From NCBI RefSeq assembly GCF_016859285.1, contig NC_053413.1:17503501-17567500 (forward strand): a DNA stretch of 64,000 nucleotides. The letters run 5' to 3'. Numbering within the stretch: position 1 is the stretch's first letter; every line of letters starts with the position of its first letter. The translations under genes and the position numbers were made by a program. This DNA comes from Xiphias gladius. Taxonomy: Eukaryota; Chordata; Actinopteri; Istiophoriformes; Xiphiidae. Below, piece by piece: positions 25,401 to 37,401 of the stretch. Below the pieces are notes generated by a model, which saw only the letters and a list, made by a program, of their open reading frames with translations, was not told the DNA's origin and made no database searches.

Positions 25401-28314
25401 GCCAAACGGGATAGTTGGCGGAGGAATGAGCCAATGAGAGCCCCAGCTCCCACCAAACAGGGGAGGACCACTACTGTCAAACCTGTGAGTTTAGGGGAGA
25501 TGACGTAGAGAGAGACGAGACATCCAACTGTCTGTGTAATACTCCGCAGACCCTGCAAATATGAAAAAAATGGGAATTTAGAAGGTTAAAATTAGCATAT
25601 AGTTTGCATATTACTGACTACTGATTATTTTACAACACAAATTTACACTTTATACCTGTGAGATGACCAATTTAAAGGATGACTTGAACTCCTGAATGTC
25701 AGCAGTCAAACGATTCACCAGTTGCCCAGTTTTATTGGCATCAAAGAAAGCCACATCTTGCCTGTAACAAAAAAACAAACACAGTGACAGCGTTAACAAT
25801 GGTTATCTTTTTTGTACTGCAGATGTGATCCATCTATAAGCTTTAAGGAAAGATGATTAGTGTAACCACGACCGCATGTGTCTGATCACTGCTTTTAAAA
25901 TGTGTACCTCAGTAAGGATGCAAAAAGGGTCTTTCTCATGTCTGCTGCCACTCTTTCCCCCACCCGTGAAAGCAGGATAATGTAGCCAGTCGTCAGCAAG
26001 CCCTGCACAGTGGAAGTGATTAATGACCAGTGTAACAGGCCATTTTCCAGAAAAACGCTGTGGCTTTTGTAAGTTTTCATGCACACTGTCTAGAATGAAA
26101 GTAAGTGGAACAGAGCATGCAGATGTGTAAGGCAAATAAGCATCCTAACTACCTAGGAAAAATTGAACTTTCTCAAACAAGCAGATCTGCGGGCTGCATA
26201 TGAATGGTTGAACTTACTGAAAGAAAATGTGTTAGCAAAATGAAAACTTTATAATATAACGTAACCCAATACAACAAGACTGAAACTACAGCCTTAAAAG
26301 TGATGGTATCATAGAGTTGAACAACTCTTCTAGCATAAAAAGCCTCATAAAAGGTAGTAGTTATTTCAGTGCTGCAGTATTGGAATGCAGTACATTGTCC
26401 AGGTGTTGCTTTGATTGCATCCTCCCTCTGCATTTCTTATCAGTTAATTTACAGAGAAATGAATATCCAGTTATCATCCCCTACAGTGTATTGCAATTAC
26501 ATATTTTAAACGGTACATTTAGCCCAAGACTCCTTGTGAAAATAAAACACCTCACCGGGCAAACATAGTTATATCTGAGGTATATCTCTATTTGACAGCA
26601 AAAAACAATGGCATTACTGTATATTAATACTAAACATGCTCACAACTACTTTATCATTATTAGAAGACAATGCCTGGCATGCTTAGTTCATCATAGACTG
26701 ATTGTACTTGACTCTTGTTGAAGCACTGGCATAACAAGTTGTGTAACTGCTTAGAACATGGACATCTTTCTTTGTGTACTTACTTGGATACAATACAGTC
26801 CAAGCAGTTTCAGGGCAGGACCCCTTATCTCATGAACATAATTCCCAGTATGTTCTCTCAGGTAACGAGCCACAACATTCACCAGATCCCCAAGCATCAA
26901 GGGGATTTGAATATTCAAGATAGCTGCACCAAACGCAAGCTGAAAAGAAAAATACTTAGTTTAGCCGATCAGCATAATTGACATGTCACTATCTTAAGCA
27001 TGTGTCACATCAAATTTTATTTTAGAAACACATGAGAACTGATTCAGGCTTACCACAACTGCCCCAATGAGAGCAAAGAGCTGAGGTTTGACAAATTCCC
27101 ACAGGATGTGCCATTTGAACTCGGGCACAGGGTTTTTGGCTACAACTTCCACGGGGGTGTTGTTATTCACATCTGCCTCGCAGTAAGCTACATGGCAAAA
27201 CAGTCGACCAGAGACAGTGAGCACCGCTGGTCCCAGGATGAACTTCAGAGCCACTCCCGGGGGTTTGGATTTTCGGGTGGCAGACTGGCGGACCGCTCTC
27301 TGAGTGAGGCTCCAAATACGCCCGACGGCATTTCCAGGCTGTTGTGAGGAGCTGTGTCCATTAGATCCTGGAGATATATACCACCTGGATATGACAAGGA
27401 ATATTAATACAATTAGACATTCAATAACCTAAATCATGAAAGTTTCGCAAAGCTAATGTAACAAAAGCATTGCCTCCAGGAACCCTGCAGGCATTATGGC
27501 CAGTCAGTTTTTAAGCAATCGGCAATTATAATTATCAGTTAACCTGACTATTATCTTCTGAATTAATTGATATTATTTAATCGTTATCTTGTATTGGAGT
27601 CGCTCTAGGTAGTGTGGCCCAATCGAAACCAGGATTTTTGAGGCCGATACCAATATCTATATTTACGTGTTTACAAAATCTGATAATGATATTTCAGCCA
27701 ATGGCATTTAATAAATAAATGAATAAATAACCACATAACATGAACAAACAATCTTTTTACGGATCAATCTTCCTAACCCTAAAGTTATTCTATTAACAGT
27801 GATGCAAAACCGAGAAAAGCAGCTCATGTGAGAAGCTGGAGCAGGCAAATGTTTGAAATTGCTGCTTTCTTGAACACGACTTAAGTAATTGATCAACTCG
27901 ACCGTCTGACATGAAGAAACATTAATTAATTTTAAAAGGCTGTGTTTTTTTTTTTTTTTTTTTTTTTTTTACAATTCAACTTAAGCATGAAAATAGTTGT
28001 TAAGTTTCGTTCGAGTAATCGATTTATCATCTGTTTTTAGCTCACAAGTACATCTCATTTTACATATCTATTTCTGAACCCATAACCAACTATGTCGAGA
28101 TGTACTGTCTAGATAATCAAAGTAGGCCAAGCTTGTCAGTATTGATTAATTAACTTATATATAGGAAACAGATCAGCTTTCATTAGCTAAAGTAGCAACC
28201 GTCACATTACCTTGACAGTTTCCATATGTCTGCTGTTTTATGACATCGCGGGTATAACGACAATGACCGCACTGGGGCAGCAATGTTTGCTTTACTACAA
28301 AGTATCTGAAACAT
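22477..28314 (-). CDS. abcb8: ATP-binding cassette subfamily B member 8, mitochondrial half transporter
   Basis: Inner mitochondrial membrane half transporter. Mammalian ABCB8 is the ATP-binding subunit of the mitochondrial K-ATP channel and has been linked to iron export. Coding exons: 28314-28211, 27384-27054, 26939-26784, 26002-25908, 25761-25656, 25552-25391, 24773-24688, 24572-24475, 24363-24258, 24142-24109, 23959-23823, 23707-23613, 23525-23392, 23258-23111, 23028-22778, 22560-22477. The sum is 2,127 nt (708 aa); human is about 735. The N-terminus [20 protein letters not shown] is basic and free of acidic residues, fitting a mitochondrial presequence. The membrane domain spans roughly residues 110-425. 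The nucleotide-binding domain has Walker A GESGGGKST (about 497-505, split by an intron), the Q-loop NQEPVLFG, signature LSGGQ (about 606), Walker [13 protein letters not shown] and the H-loop IIAHRLS. It ends [11 protein letters not shown]. Head to head with atg9b. Confidence 0.97.
27613..27700. repeat. Dispersed fish repeat fragment in abcb8 intron 1
   Basis: The stretch around GGCCGATACCAATATCTATA and TTTACAAAATCTGATAATGA ending in ATTTCAGCC resembles a frequent teleost interspersed repeat I know from memory (GGCCGATACCGATAT type). The same intron also holds a long T tract at about 27946-27970 and an AATCGATT-like segment near 28018. Confidence 0.45.
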
Positions 28315-28600
28315 GTTTTATGTTTATTTCAGTGTTAACAAGCTCATTAGGTCAAATTAATCGTTAAGCTCTACAGTAATCCAGAGGCAACACGCAGGCT
28401 GCCATGTTGACACTGACCCAGAGTGCATTTCTGTGCCTATATAGGACCTTATCTTTACTGTGAGTAAGGGTTGTTGACAACAGAGTGCTACTTTATTTCA
28501 CAACACGCAATATGTTGAAGAATTTTAAGCTATTTGTGCAACACTGTTAAAAAGAGACACGACAAAAACAGACTTTCTTCCAAAAAACTACAACAGTTAA

Positions 28601-28608
28601 CCGGAAAT
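28601..28608 (+). promoter_or_regulatory. Candidate ETS/GABPA site
   Basis: CCGGAAAT fits the core ETS consensus and is directly followed by GACGG. It lies 287 bp upstream of the abcb8 start codon. GABPA/NRF2 sites are common in promoters of nuclear genes for mitochondrial proteins. It could be a chance match. Confidence 0.35.
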
Positions 28609-29026
28609 GACGGCAGGTTATGCTGCATTCAATTAATATTGTTTAAATCGTAAATATGAGAAGCCAAGTGGGAAAACCTTTCACGTCACCGTCAACTTGT
28701 AATTCTTGTAATTAATTTCTAACACTAAAGATATCTCACTCTTGGTGAAAGGAACTTCGAACATGTCAAAAAACTTGACAAAACGGCGGCTGGCAAAATA
28801 AAATTAATCGTTAACATTATTACAATTAATTCAACTAATTCTACGACCCGCCATAAATACGTATCACAACAAAAGTAGTATACTCAGGCTAATTATCTAG
28901 CGTGACTACAAGATTAGCAATGCCACCGTGGAATAATTTTATGAAAACTTTCATGTTGGAATAACGGCTTTTTCTTTATTCTTCCCATTCTTTCGACATT
29001 TCATGAATGCAGCATTAAACCCGAAG

Positions 29027-29034
29027 TGACGTCA
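29027..29034. promoter_or_regulatory. Palindromic cAMP response element
   Basis: TGACGTCA is an exact consensus CREB/ATF site, overlapped 3' by a half-site in GTCAATGACG. It sits about 600 bp before the atg9b start codon and 700 bp before the abcb8 start codon, in the shared intergenic region. CpG-containing full CREs are rare by chance in AT-rich DNA like this. Confidence 0.55.
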
Positions 29035-29608
29035 ATGACGTTTTGTTGACATTTGTTTGTGAAAGACAAAAACAGTGGACACACACGGGATGGTGTATTT
29101 TTGGAAACCGAATAACAGACCTCGGGACAGACTGAAGACAACCATGTCTTGATTAAAACATAGTTTTGTGTTTTGAACAAGCTCTGGCCAAATTTGGACT
29201 CAAGGCAGACGAAAGAAGATCAAGAGCAGCAGATGGACGGACCAAGTCGGGAACAAAACAAACCGTTGTCACCCTGACGACACTAGTGGCTGAATCATTC
29301 ACAGGCTAGCAAGCCATCACACAGTTGGCTTAGGTAGTTAGCTTACATGCAGGTGTTTTGCATTCATTAGTTATCTACCGAATATTTGTCTGCTTATTTT
29401 TTAAACTGCTTCCAAGTATTTAACTTGTTATCATGGTAGTGTAGGGTTACACAAGCGCCGTCCATCAGACTAGCAAGTTAGCAAGCTAATGTTAGCTGCA
29501 GCTAACGAATGCTTGAGCTGCCGAGTAGCAGGATACAGTATGTAGCTGAGGTTGCGAGACTGCATTCGTTTCAGACAGTGTTTACTACAAGTAGCTCGTC
29601 AGTTGGGA

Positions 29609-29626
29609 ATGACCTTAAGAATGTGA
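29609..29626 (+). CDS. Minimal upstream ORF in the atg9b leader
   Basis: ATG ACC TTA AGA ATG TGA encodes five residues and ends 6 nt before the atg9b start. The second ATG in it (29621-29623) is followed directly by TGA, a start-stop element. The short gap to the main ATG leaves little room for reinitiation. It matters only if the transcript starts upstream of 29609. Confidence 0.5.
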   Translation: MTLRM

Positions 29627-29632
29627 AGCACA

Positions 29633-32600
29633 ATGGCCAACTTTGAAGCATATCAGGAGTATCAGAGAATTGAGGACTTCGAGGAGGACTCACCAACAGG
29701 CGAGGAGGATTTACTGGTTCATGTGCCTGAAGGCCTGAAAGGTAATCATAGTACAACAAAAGTACAAATCGTCTCTAGTATCATTGGTTGACTTCATTGT
29801 GAATGTCTCGTAACTGTGAAATATGTTGGTAGTCTGAAAAACATGATGCAACTGGGTCAAGGTTGATGAGAGTTTCTAGGTATTTGATGCTTTGATTTCT
29901 GTTACAGATTCATGGCATCATATCAAGAACCTGGATAACTTCTTCACAAGGATATCCTTCAAATTACAGTACAGTTAAATAGCAGGTCTACCAATATGTA
30001 CTGCCATTGCACGTCACTGGCATCATGTCATGCTGACTCACAAACTTAATAAGATGCTTGCCAGTAAATCATATTTAGAAACTGATGAATTTCACAATGT
30101 TTACTTTGTGACTGCCACCCACGTTTACAGTGTTACTATAGGGAGCAATGTGAAAGTGAATTTTCTACAGAACATTGAGTTTGATGATTGGTATATTTGT
30201 GATATCTTGTGTTGTCCTGAAGATTACCTTTGCTTAATCAATGTACTTTCAGTGACTGTTCAAGTTTAAGGTCATGTTTAATGTTTCCAGTTTATGTTAT
30301 TTCAAATTTTTCTTAACCAGCCTGTCCACATCTATCATTTTCATCAAAAGAATGGCTTTGCTTGTATGATGTTGTCAGAGTTCTTTGAACTTGTGTAAGT
30401 ATTAGGACGTACAGGGTTCAGACACCTAAGCAATACATCGTGAGATAAAGGAGTACTCTTTTAATTAAAAGCATAAGGTTGAATTTGAGGTCAAATATTA
30501 GGATAAGTTGAGTTTGCAGTTCCAACAGGATGCTTGTTTTCAATAAGACCTATGCCTTATTTATGTCACTGGTAATTTTTCGTATTGTTATGTGAATCAA
30601 GTGTGCCTCAGGCTTCAACATGAACAGGCTAAACCACAAGATTCCAGCAGCACCTGTACATGAATTTCACATGAAATGTTTTTTTCCTTTAGTATCTTAG
30701 AATAACTTATACCATAAGAAATACTATTAGCCTTAATCGTTTCAGTTTGGTCCAGTGTGTCAGTGCAGCATATTGTTTAATTTATGGTCCTGCTGCTTGA
30801 GATACCATGCCAGTAGGCCATCTCTGTAATTGGGTCCTGGTCGGGTGTATTCCCGAATCTGGCCACAGTGGTCTTATTAATATGGGGCCCCTTAAACCAT
30901 TAGAAATAGAAAACCTGTCCTCATAATGACAGCTCAAAACAGATGTCAACCTGTCAACATATTTAATAAGGGAACTGCAGTTGATCTGTCTCAACCACAA
31001 TATTATGAAGTAATCTCTTTTCAGTATATGCAGAGTACACTGCCTGTTTCTTGATGGTTAAAAATAATATATAGTCACTTATCTCAATACTATATACCCT
31101 ATTAATCTCTTTTGTTGTTGTTATTATTTTGGGTTATCTAGTGTTTTTACCATCATTAAGTATGAAGCCTAATCTCTGGTTTTCTTTTCTCATCTCATCC
31201 TAACAGTCAGTTTTTGTTTGTTGTCACATTCACAACGTTCCTCGTCAACTGTGTGGAGTATGATGTCCTGTTTGCCAATCGAGCAGTCAACCACACCGGG
31301 CCAGGCCAGAACCCCTTGGATAGAAACAAAGTCACTCTCCCAGATGCCATCTTACCGAGCCAGCAGTGCACTCAGAGGTAATGATGTTTAATAGAGTATT
31401 ACAGAGAGCTTTAGTGTGTGGGGAAAATTAGTGAAAAAGTCAAGGTGACTATATCGAAAAAAGCTGAACAGTCTAATAAAGTGATGTCTGCTGTGGTTGT
31501 CCTCTCATTTCAGCCAGTTTGATTAGATTCTTTGTTCTCAAGCAGACATGGTCTTGGATATTATTAGAACCTGTTTAGAGGGATTTAATTTGTCTGGCTT
31601 AATGCAGTTGTAATCAGACTTTCAGAGTTAATTTCTTATTGTACTGTGTCAGATGTGGCTTCAGACGGCAAGATACTGTCACATTCAAAGGGTAGGAATA
31701 TGGAACAGTAGCCTACTTAGCTGTACCTCGTGGGTTTCCTGATTTACCCTAGAAAATTATGAAAACACTCTTGTGTTTATAATGCAAAGCATTGACTCTT
31801 TCAGCTCTTTTATTAACTGTCAGCACTGTTAACAGCAACTTAAGAAGAAACACTATTTTCATTACCCAGTATGAGATCATGAAGACTCAGCCAGTTCTTT
31901 GCTGACCTGAGTATTCATTGCTTGATTTTATTCTTTAGACATAAAAGAAGCAACTTTTAACATATCAAACATATGGTAATGTGACCAAAGTGTTATACTT
32001 TGTATTGTACATTATCTTTCTGAAAAAAAATCTGTCAAATTAAAGTTGGAAAAGAGCCTTAATATCAGTGGTAATAACAGAGTACGAGGACTGGCATTAA
32101 ACTTTGCAATTGATTTAAAACATTCAAAAAACTAACAGGGTTTGAAATTTTATTTTTGCTCAGTTTTAAATGTTATTTTTAAATCTGTTTAATTTTAAGT
32201 ACAGATGATGTCAGTTTCTATGAAATTTCTTTCATTCTCAGTTTTGTTTTTTGTTTCAACCTGAGATTGATTCTTTGAGTTGCAACATTCCTGCAACTGA
32301 TGGTAACTTGGAGGAAAGTATTTGTGTACTGTGTTTAGACCGGCTGTAGGGAATAGGGCGATGTAATTGATAGCTTCAGTGAAGTAAAACTGGCCAGCTG
32401 AGATACTGACAAATTGGCTGGGCTAGCAAGCTGACAACCACATGACACCACACTAGCTGGCTACAAGGGACAACCCCCCCAACCCCATGCTGTCGTATTT
32501 TTTCCCAAGATGTAGTCTTGCCTCTGCTTGTTTTCTCTAGCTAGTGTAATAGGCCTTTTCATCAATTTGCTCCTCATTCTGATTGTTGCTCAAAAGTTGT

Positions 32601-35600
32601 TTATATCGAAGTCAATAATGTACGGCTGCCAGGAATTCTAATTTGGGAACAGCTTGTCCCACAGTTTGGAGCTTCTCTGTCCTCCTCATACCCTATCTCT
32701 AATTTCCCTTTTAAAACCAGATGCTTGTCGCTGAACATTCTAATATGTTGTTTATTATCTCTGAAAATTACCTTTATATAAAATGATGTAAAAAAAAAAT
32801 GACTTAAAAGACCATCAGAAATGTCTCAGGTATTGGCTAATGTGTGTTTTTAAGTATAGATTACTGATGCTCATCGTGTTCTGTGTTTTGACATAGAATA
32901 CTCAGAAGCTTTCTTTAATTATAGAGTGAAGTAAGCAGGCCACCTCCCCCAGAACCTGTAAACAGGAGCTCAGTGTCAGTTTAATAGATTACAACATACA
33001 CTGAGAACAGCAGTTTCTCATCTGTTTATCATACTGTAAATTGCATACTAAATAAAGGGTTAGTTTTCATTGTCATAATAGGATTGGGGGTGTTTTGCTG
33101 TTGAATATGTATTTTAAATGTTTTTCATTTTACAGTAATTCTGAATCCCAGATTTCAAATAGGCCTTGTGTCTTCACAACTGTTTTTTTGTTTTGTTTTG
33201 TTTTTTTAATAAACTTTTCTTTATTTGCCATGCTCCTACCTCCTCTGTTTCCGTTCAGGATTCGAGAAAATAGCTGGATTATATTTCTTCTCATCATGGC
33301 AGCCATCTTTTGGACCTATCGACTTGTTAAGGTCATTTGCAATATTTTGAGCTACTGGGAGATCAGGCAATTCTACATTAAAGCTCTGAAGATCAGAATG
33401 GTAAGTGCTACACCTGGCGGCCTGTATCAAAAGTGCTACAGAAAAAGTTTATCCTAATTCCATCTTGTGACAGATGTCTTTTACTTATTGTTATGAAGAG
33501 ATATGGTGAGTGTCACTGATTTGAGTTGTGGTGTCACACACTGTCAGTTTACTTTGTGCATCTTGCATCTTTGTCCCAGGATGAACTATGCAACTTCACA
33601 TGGCAGGAAGTCCAGGACCGGCTCATTAGCCTACAACGAGAACAGCAAATGTGCATACACAAGAAAGAGCTGACAGAACTTGACATCTATCACCGCATCC
33701 TGCGATTCAAGAACTACATGGTGGCCATGATAAACAAATCACTGCTGCCAGTGCAGCTGCAGCTCCCCCTGCTGGGCAATGTGGTGTTCCTTACCCAGGG
33801 CCTCAAGTACAACTTTGAGCTCATCCTCTTCTGGGGTCCTGGCTCTCTGTTTCAGAATAAGTGGAACCTGCATCCCAAGTACAAGCGGAATGGGAACCGC
33901 CTAGAGCTCGCCCAGCAGCTTAGTAGAGTCATCCTGCTGATGGGTTTGGCCAATTTGCTGCTGTGCCCCTTCATCCTGGTGTGGCAGGTGCTGTACGCTT
34001 TCTTCAGCTACACAGAAGTGATCCGCAGAGAACCTGGAAGCCTGGGTGCACGACGCTGGTCCCTCTATGGTCGTCTATACCTTCGTCATTTCAATGAGCT
34101 GGACCATGAGCTGCATGGACGTCTAGGTCGTGGCTACAAACCCACTTCCAAATACATGAACTCCTTTACATCACCACTGCTGACTGTACTTGCAAAGAAC
34201 ATAACCTTCTTCTCAGGCTCAGTGTTGGCTGTTCTCATTGCACTGACAGTCTATGATGAGGATGTTCTGACAGTGCAGCACATTCTAACTGCTATCACTG
34301 TCCTGGGAGTTGTTATTACTATTGCCAGGTGAGCTTTCTGAGCCAGGTTTTTCCCTGAGATAATTTCTGGATCACTCCCTGTCGATATAAAATTTAAGGA
34401 AGTTGTCAGTGCTTTTTATTATTTCTTTTGCTATTTATATCATGATATACAGTCATATACATGGATATGCAGTACATCTGTATATTGTGATATAATACGA
34501 TTTGAAGTTTTTTTCTCCTGTTTATTGAAGTTGAGTGATTTGTTTATTTCATTTATATTTTATGGGTTTGCAGAACCTTTCCAACTTGTCGGGGCAAGTT
34601 ATCTGTACAGGACACATTAGAGCAATAGCCAGTTGTTATTTCCAACTGTAGTCATCCTGCATGTCACTTACTTATGAATATGGAAAAAGTATACCCCTTG
34701 TCCCCTAATTAGTCACAGATTTTCAATCAAAAATCAAACTTAGCTAAACCTTTAAGTTTTCTTAATTCACTTATTTCACATGTAAAGGTACTGTATAGTG
34801 CTACTGTTGAAAAAAGTGTTTACGTGTCCTATGCCAGGTCCTTCATCCCAGATGAGCATATGGTGTGGTGTCCAGAACAGCTGCTTCAGTGCATGCTGGC
34901 ACACATTCACTACATGCCAGACCACTGGAGGGGCAGTGCGAACAAGAGCGAGACACGTGACGAGGTGGCGCAGCTGTTCCAGTACAAAGCGGTGAGGAAG
35001 GGAGACTCTTCATAGATATGGACACATTTGTCACTTTCAAATTGAAATTGTTGATGTGTTTTGGTTGATTAAGTTTTTCAACCAGCACCTGGTCAATACT
35101 AAGACTTTGTCATGTTGGACACAGTCAGATAGTAAAATCACAGGATTTATTGATACATTTTGGGGAACATTGATCAACATATGACTTTGTCTATATTGTC
35201 AATATTTTAACAATTTGACAACATATATTGTTGTCTCTGTCCAATTCAGGTGTTCATCTTGGAGGAGTTGCTTAGTCCTATTGTCACACCCTTCATTCTC
35301 ATCTTCCTTTTGAGGAACAAGTCTCTAGAGATCATTGACTTCTTCCGGAACTTTACTGTGGAGGTGGTTGGAGTAGGAGACATCTGTTCCTTTGCACAAA
35401 TGGACATCAGACGCCATGGAAACCCAACAGTAAGGCTTTCACCTTCGTTTACACAGGATTCAAACCAGCCAATTCAGTACATTTCTGAAACAGAAGAAAG
35501 GCTGACCCATTATAAGCTGATGTCTCAGTGAATGCTGTGATAATGCTGTTTCTTGAATTTATATGTATCTTTGGATGTTTCTGCAGTGGATGTCAGAGGG

Positions 35601-37401
35601 CCAGACAGAGGCTTCTGTATACCAACAGGCAGAGAATGGCAAGACAGAATTGTCCCTCATGCATTTCACCATTAAGAACCCACGCTGGCAGCCACCACTG
35701 GAGAGCTCAGTGTTTATCAGCCATCTAAAGGAGAAGGTGCAGCATGATGCACAGGGTGGCCCCTCCACCAAGCTGCTGCTTTCTGAGGCTCCTCTCTGCA
35801 CCTCACTTCAATCCAATGAGTCTGCCACTGGGGTAAGAAACCCTGAGGACCATGTAGATCACACATGTACTGTGTACCACATATGAGCTAAAGATAAAAG
35901 TCATGTTAATTAGAGGGTATTGTCTGCATTGGAAGATGTATGGAAACAGTTAGCCTATGTTATAAACAGTAATACATTAACCACAGTGTAAATGTTAATA
36001 AATATTCATTTTTCCAGGAGATTTAAATACTTCTATAGATTTAAATACTCCTTCAGATATAGTTTTTTCTGCATAAGTCATTGATCCATAAAATACTAGG
36101 TATTTTTCTCGAAAAAAATTATACTATTATACTGTAATTTTTTTCTATTCCTATAAAATTTTATTTTCTTACTGGCACTGTATTAAAGTATGTTGTTGTT
36201 TCCAGCCTGATAATCTGTTGGCCAGTGTCCTTGCCCACCCCATTCTGACTGCATCTGGACTGCAAGGGCGAGACCATCACTTCATCCCACCAAGCACTGC
36301 TGCCTCTGCTGCTGCCAGTGTCCTGGCCTCTTTGTCCACCTCCCAACTTGCACATACCAGCCGCAGCCGCTCACAGGGCCTCCTGCCCTCCTCCGTCCAC
36401 CCCGAGAGCACCATGTACCGCAGTGATCGCACCATCATTGACAGGTACTTATCAGCCACTGTATTTTCTGTTGCATTATTTACTGCAGCTATACTGCAGC
36501 TAGATTAGCGTATGTTGAAATTCATAAATAAATGCAAAGACTTCAGCGTCATCAGCTTTGATTAACATGTTTTTTTTTCAGTATGTCTAACAGTGACTCA
36601 CGCATCCGGAGCAATGCACTGCACTCAGAGTTCGCCTCCGCAGAGATGAGCCTCCATGCCATCTACATGCATGAGGTGATTTTCTAACCATGAACTCTTG
36701 CCTTTACACATTATTAATAGTATATCTAGCCTCCTTTTTCTGTTGTGTGCCTGGATTAGTTCGATTGTTTATGGTTGGAAAAAACATTATCAAAAAATCT
36801 ACTTTCAAGTCTACAGGGATACATATTCAGTGCTCAAAAGATAGATTTTGGGTGTGGTACCACTTTGAGTATTGCTTGTAGACCACTAGTCTAGGGCTCT
36901 GTTCTGCTGAACGTTGACAGTTGCTTGTCTCTCCAGCTCCACCAGCAGAGCTCCCACCCACAGAGACCTTCAGGGCAGTGGCAGAACGCAGTGCCAATGA
37001 GTGATCTGCACACAAACACTGGTAAAAGAAAATATTGATTATGAACTTTGCTGTATCAAAAGTTTTCTTTAGGGGAGTTGAACATTTAAAACTACATTAA
37101 TTAATATATTTGTCTGGACTGCAACACTGGGACCAGCCGTATAAACGCAAATGTCCGTGAGTTAGTGAGTGAGTTAGTTAGTTACACCATTGGTCAGCTG
37201 ATGCCACGTGACTGACAATCCCACTTTGTTTTAACACTCTTATCAGGCTTCCAGGCACATACTGGCCTTGGTTCCAGCATGTCCATGCCCACTGCTGTCC
37301 AGCTTGGCGGCTGGCAAGAAGAGGAGGATGAGGAGGATGGAGATGATCAGGGGATTAACATTGGATCTACTCCAAAGCAGGGCACCGGAAGTAGTTGTTG
37401 A
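29633..37401 (+). CDS. atg9b: Autophagy-related protein 9 (ATG9B by gene order)
   Basis: Multi-pass lipid scramblase of autophagy vesicles that supplies membrane to forming autophagosomes. Coding exons: 29633-29741, 29908-29951, 30330-30394, 31207-31377, 33259-33400, 33580-34328, 34838-34991, 35250-35429, 35587-35832, 36206-36444, 36582-36675, 36937-37021, 37247-37401. Total 2,433 nt, 810 aa (human ATG9A 839, ATG9B 924). The N-terminus keeps sorting motifs known from ATG9A: a tyrosine signal in EYQRIEDF and a dileucine in EEDLLVHV. The core is strongly conserved: ELTELDIYHRILRF, LKYNFELILFWGPGS, AHIHYMPDHW, FILEELLSPIVTP and DFFRNFTVEVVGVGD. The tail is acidic (QEEEDEEDGDD) and ends GSSC. Intron 2 is AT-AC. 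The protein lacks the long N-terminal extension of human ATG9B and looks ATG9A-like at its N-terminus, so the paralogue name rests on the neighbours cdk5 and abcb8. Confidence 0.95.
29952..30329 (+). other. atg9b: U12-type AT-AC intron of atg9b
   Basis: Exon 2 ends FFTR (ACAAGG) and is followed at once by ATATCCTTC, the exact minor-spliceosome AT-AC donor consensus. The next exon starts ATC-TAT (IYHFHQKNGF), matching RVYNLHQKNGF of human ATG9A. The intron ends CCTGTCCAC and has TTTTCTTAAC, a near-consensus U12 branch point, about 13 nt before the AC end. A GT donor inside the intron (GTACAG near 29969) would add non-conserved residues. Intron length 378 nt. Confidence 0.95.
31378..33258 (+). 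other. atg9b: atg9b intron 4
   Basis: Ordinary GT-AG intron of 1.9 kb, AT-rich, with a short C tract near 32473. No exon, RNA gene or transposon was recognised in it. Confidence 0.7.

Larger units (their letters stand above)
28315..29632. promoter_or_regulatory. Head-to-head intergenic region of abcb8 and atg9b
   Basis: Only 1.3 kb separates the abcb8 start (minus, 28314) from the atg9b start (plus, 29633), so both promoters must lie here or overlap. Visible candidate sites are CCGGAAAT (ETS/GABPA type) at 28601-28608 and a full palindromic CRE at 29027-29034, followed at once by a second TGACG. Around 29310-29520 there is a cluster of GCTA/TAGC words. Transcription starts cannot be placed from sequence alone. 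Confidence 0.65.

Noticed and set aside
29952-29990. Conventional GT donor (GTACAG) for atg9b exon 2
   Set aside because: It would insert residues absent from all ATG9 proteins I know, while the AT-AC pair gives the exact conserved junction.
30030-30269. 79-codon open frame inside an atg9b intron
   Set aside because: Lies wholly within the AT-AC intron, is not conserved in ATG9, and has no recognisable family.
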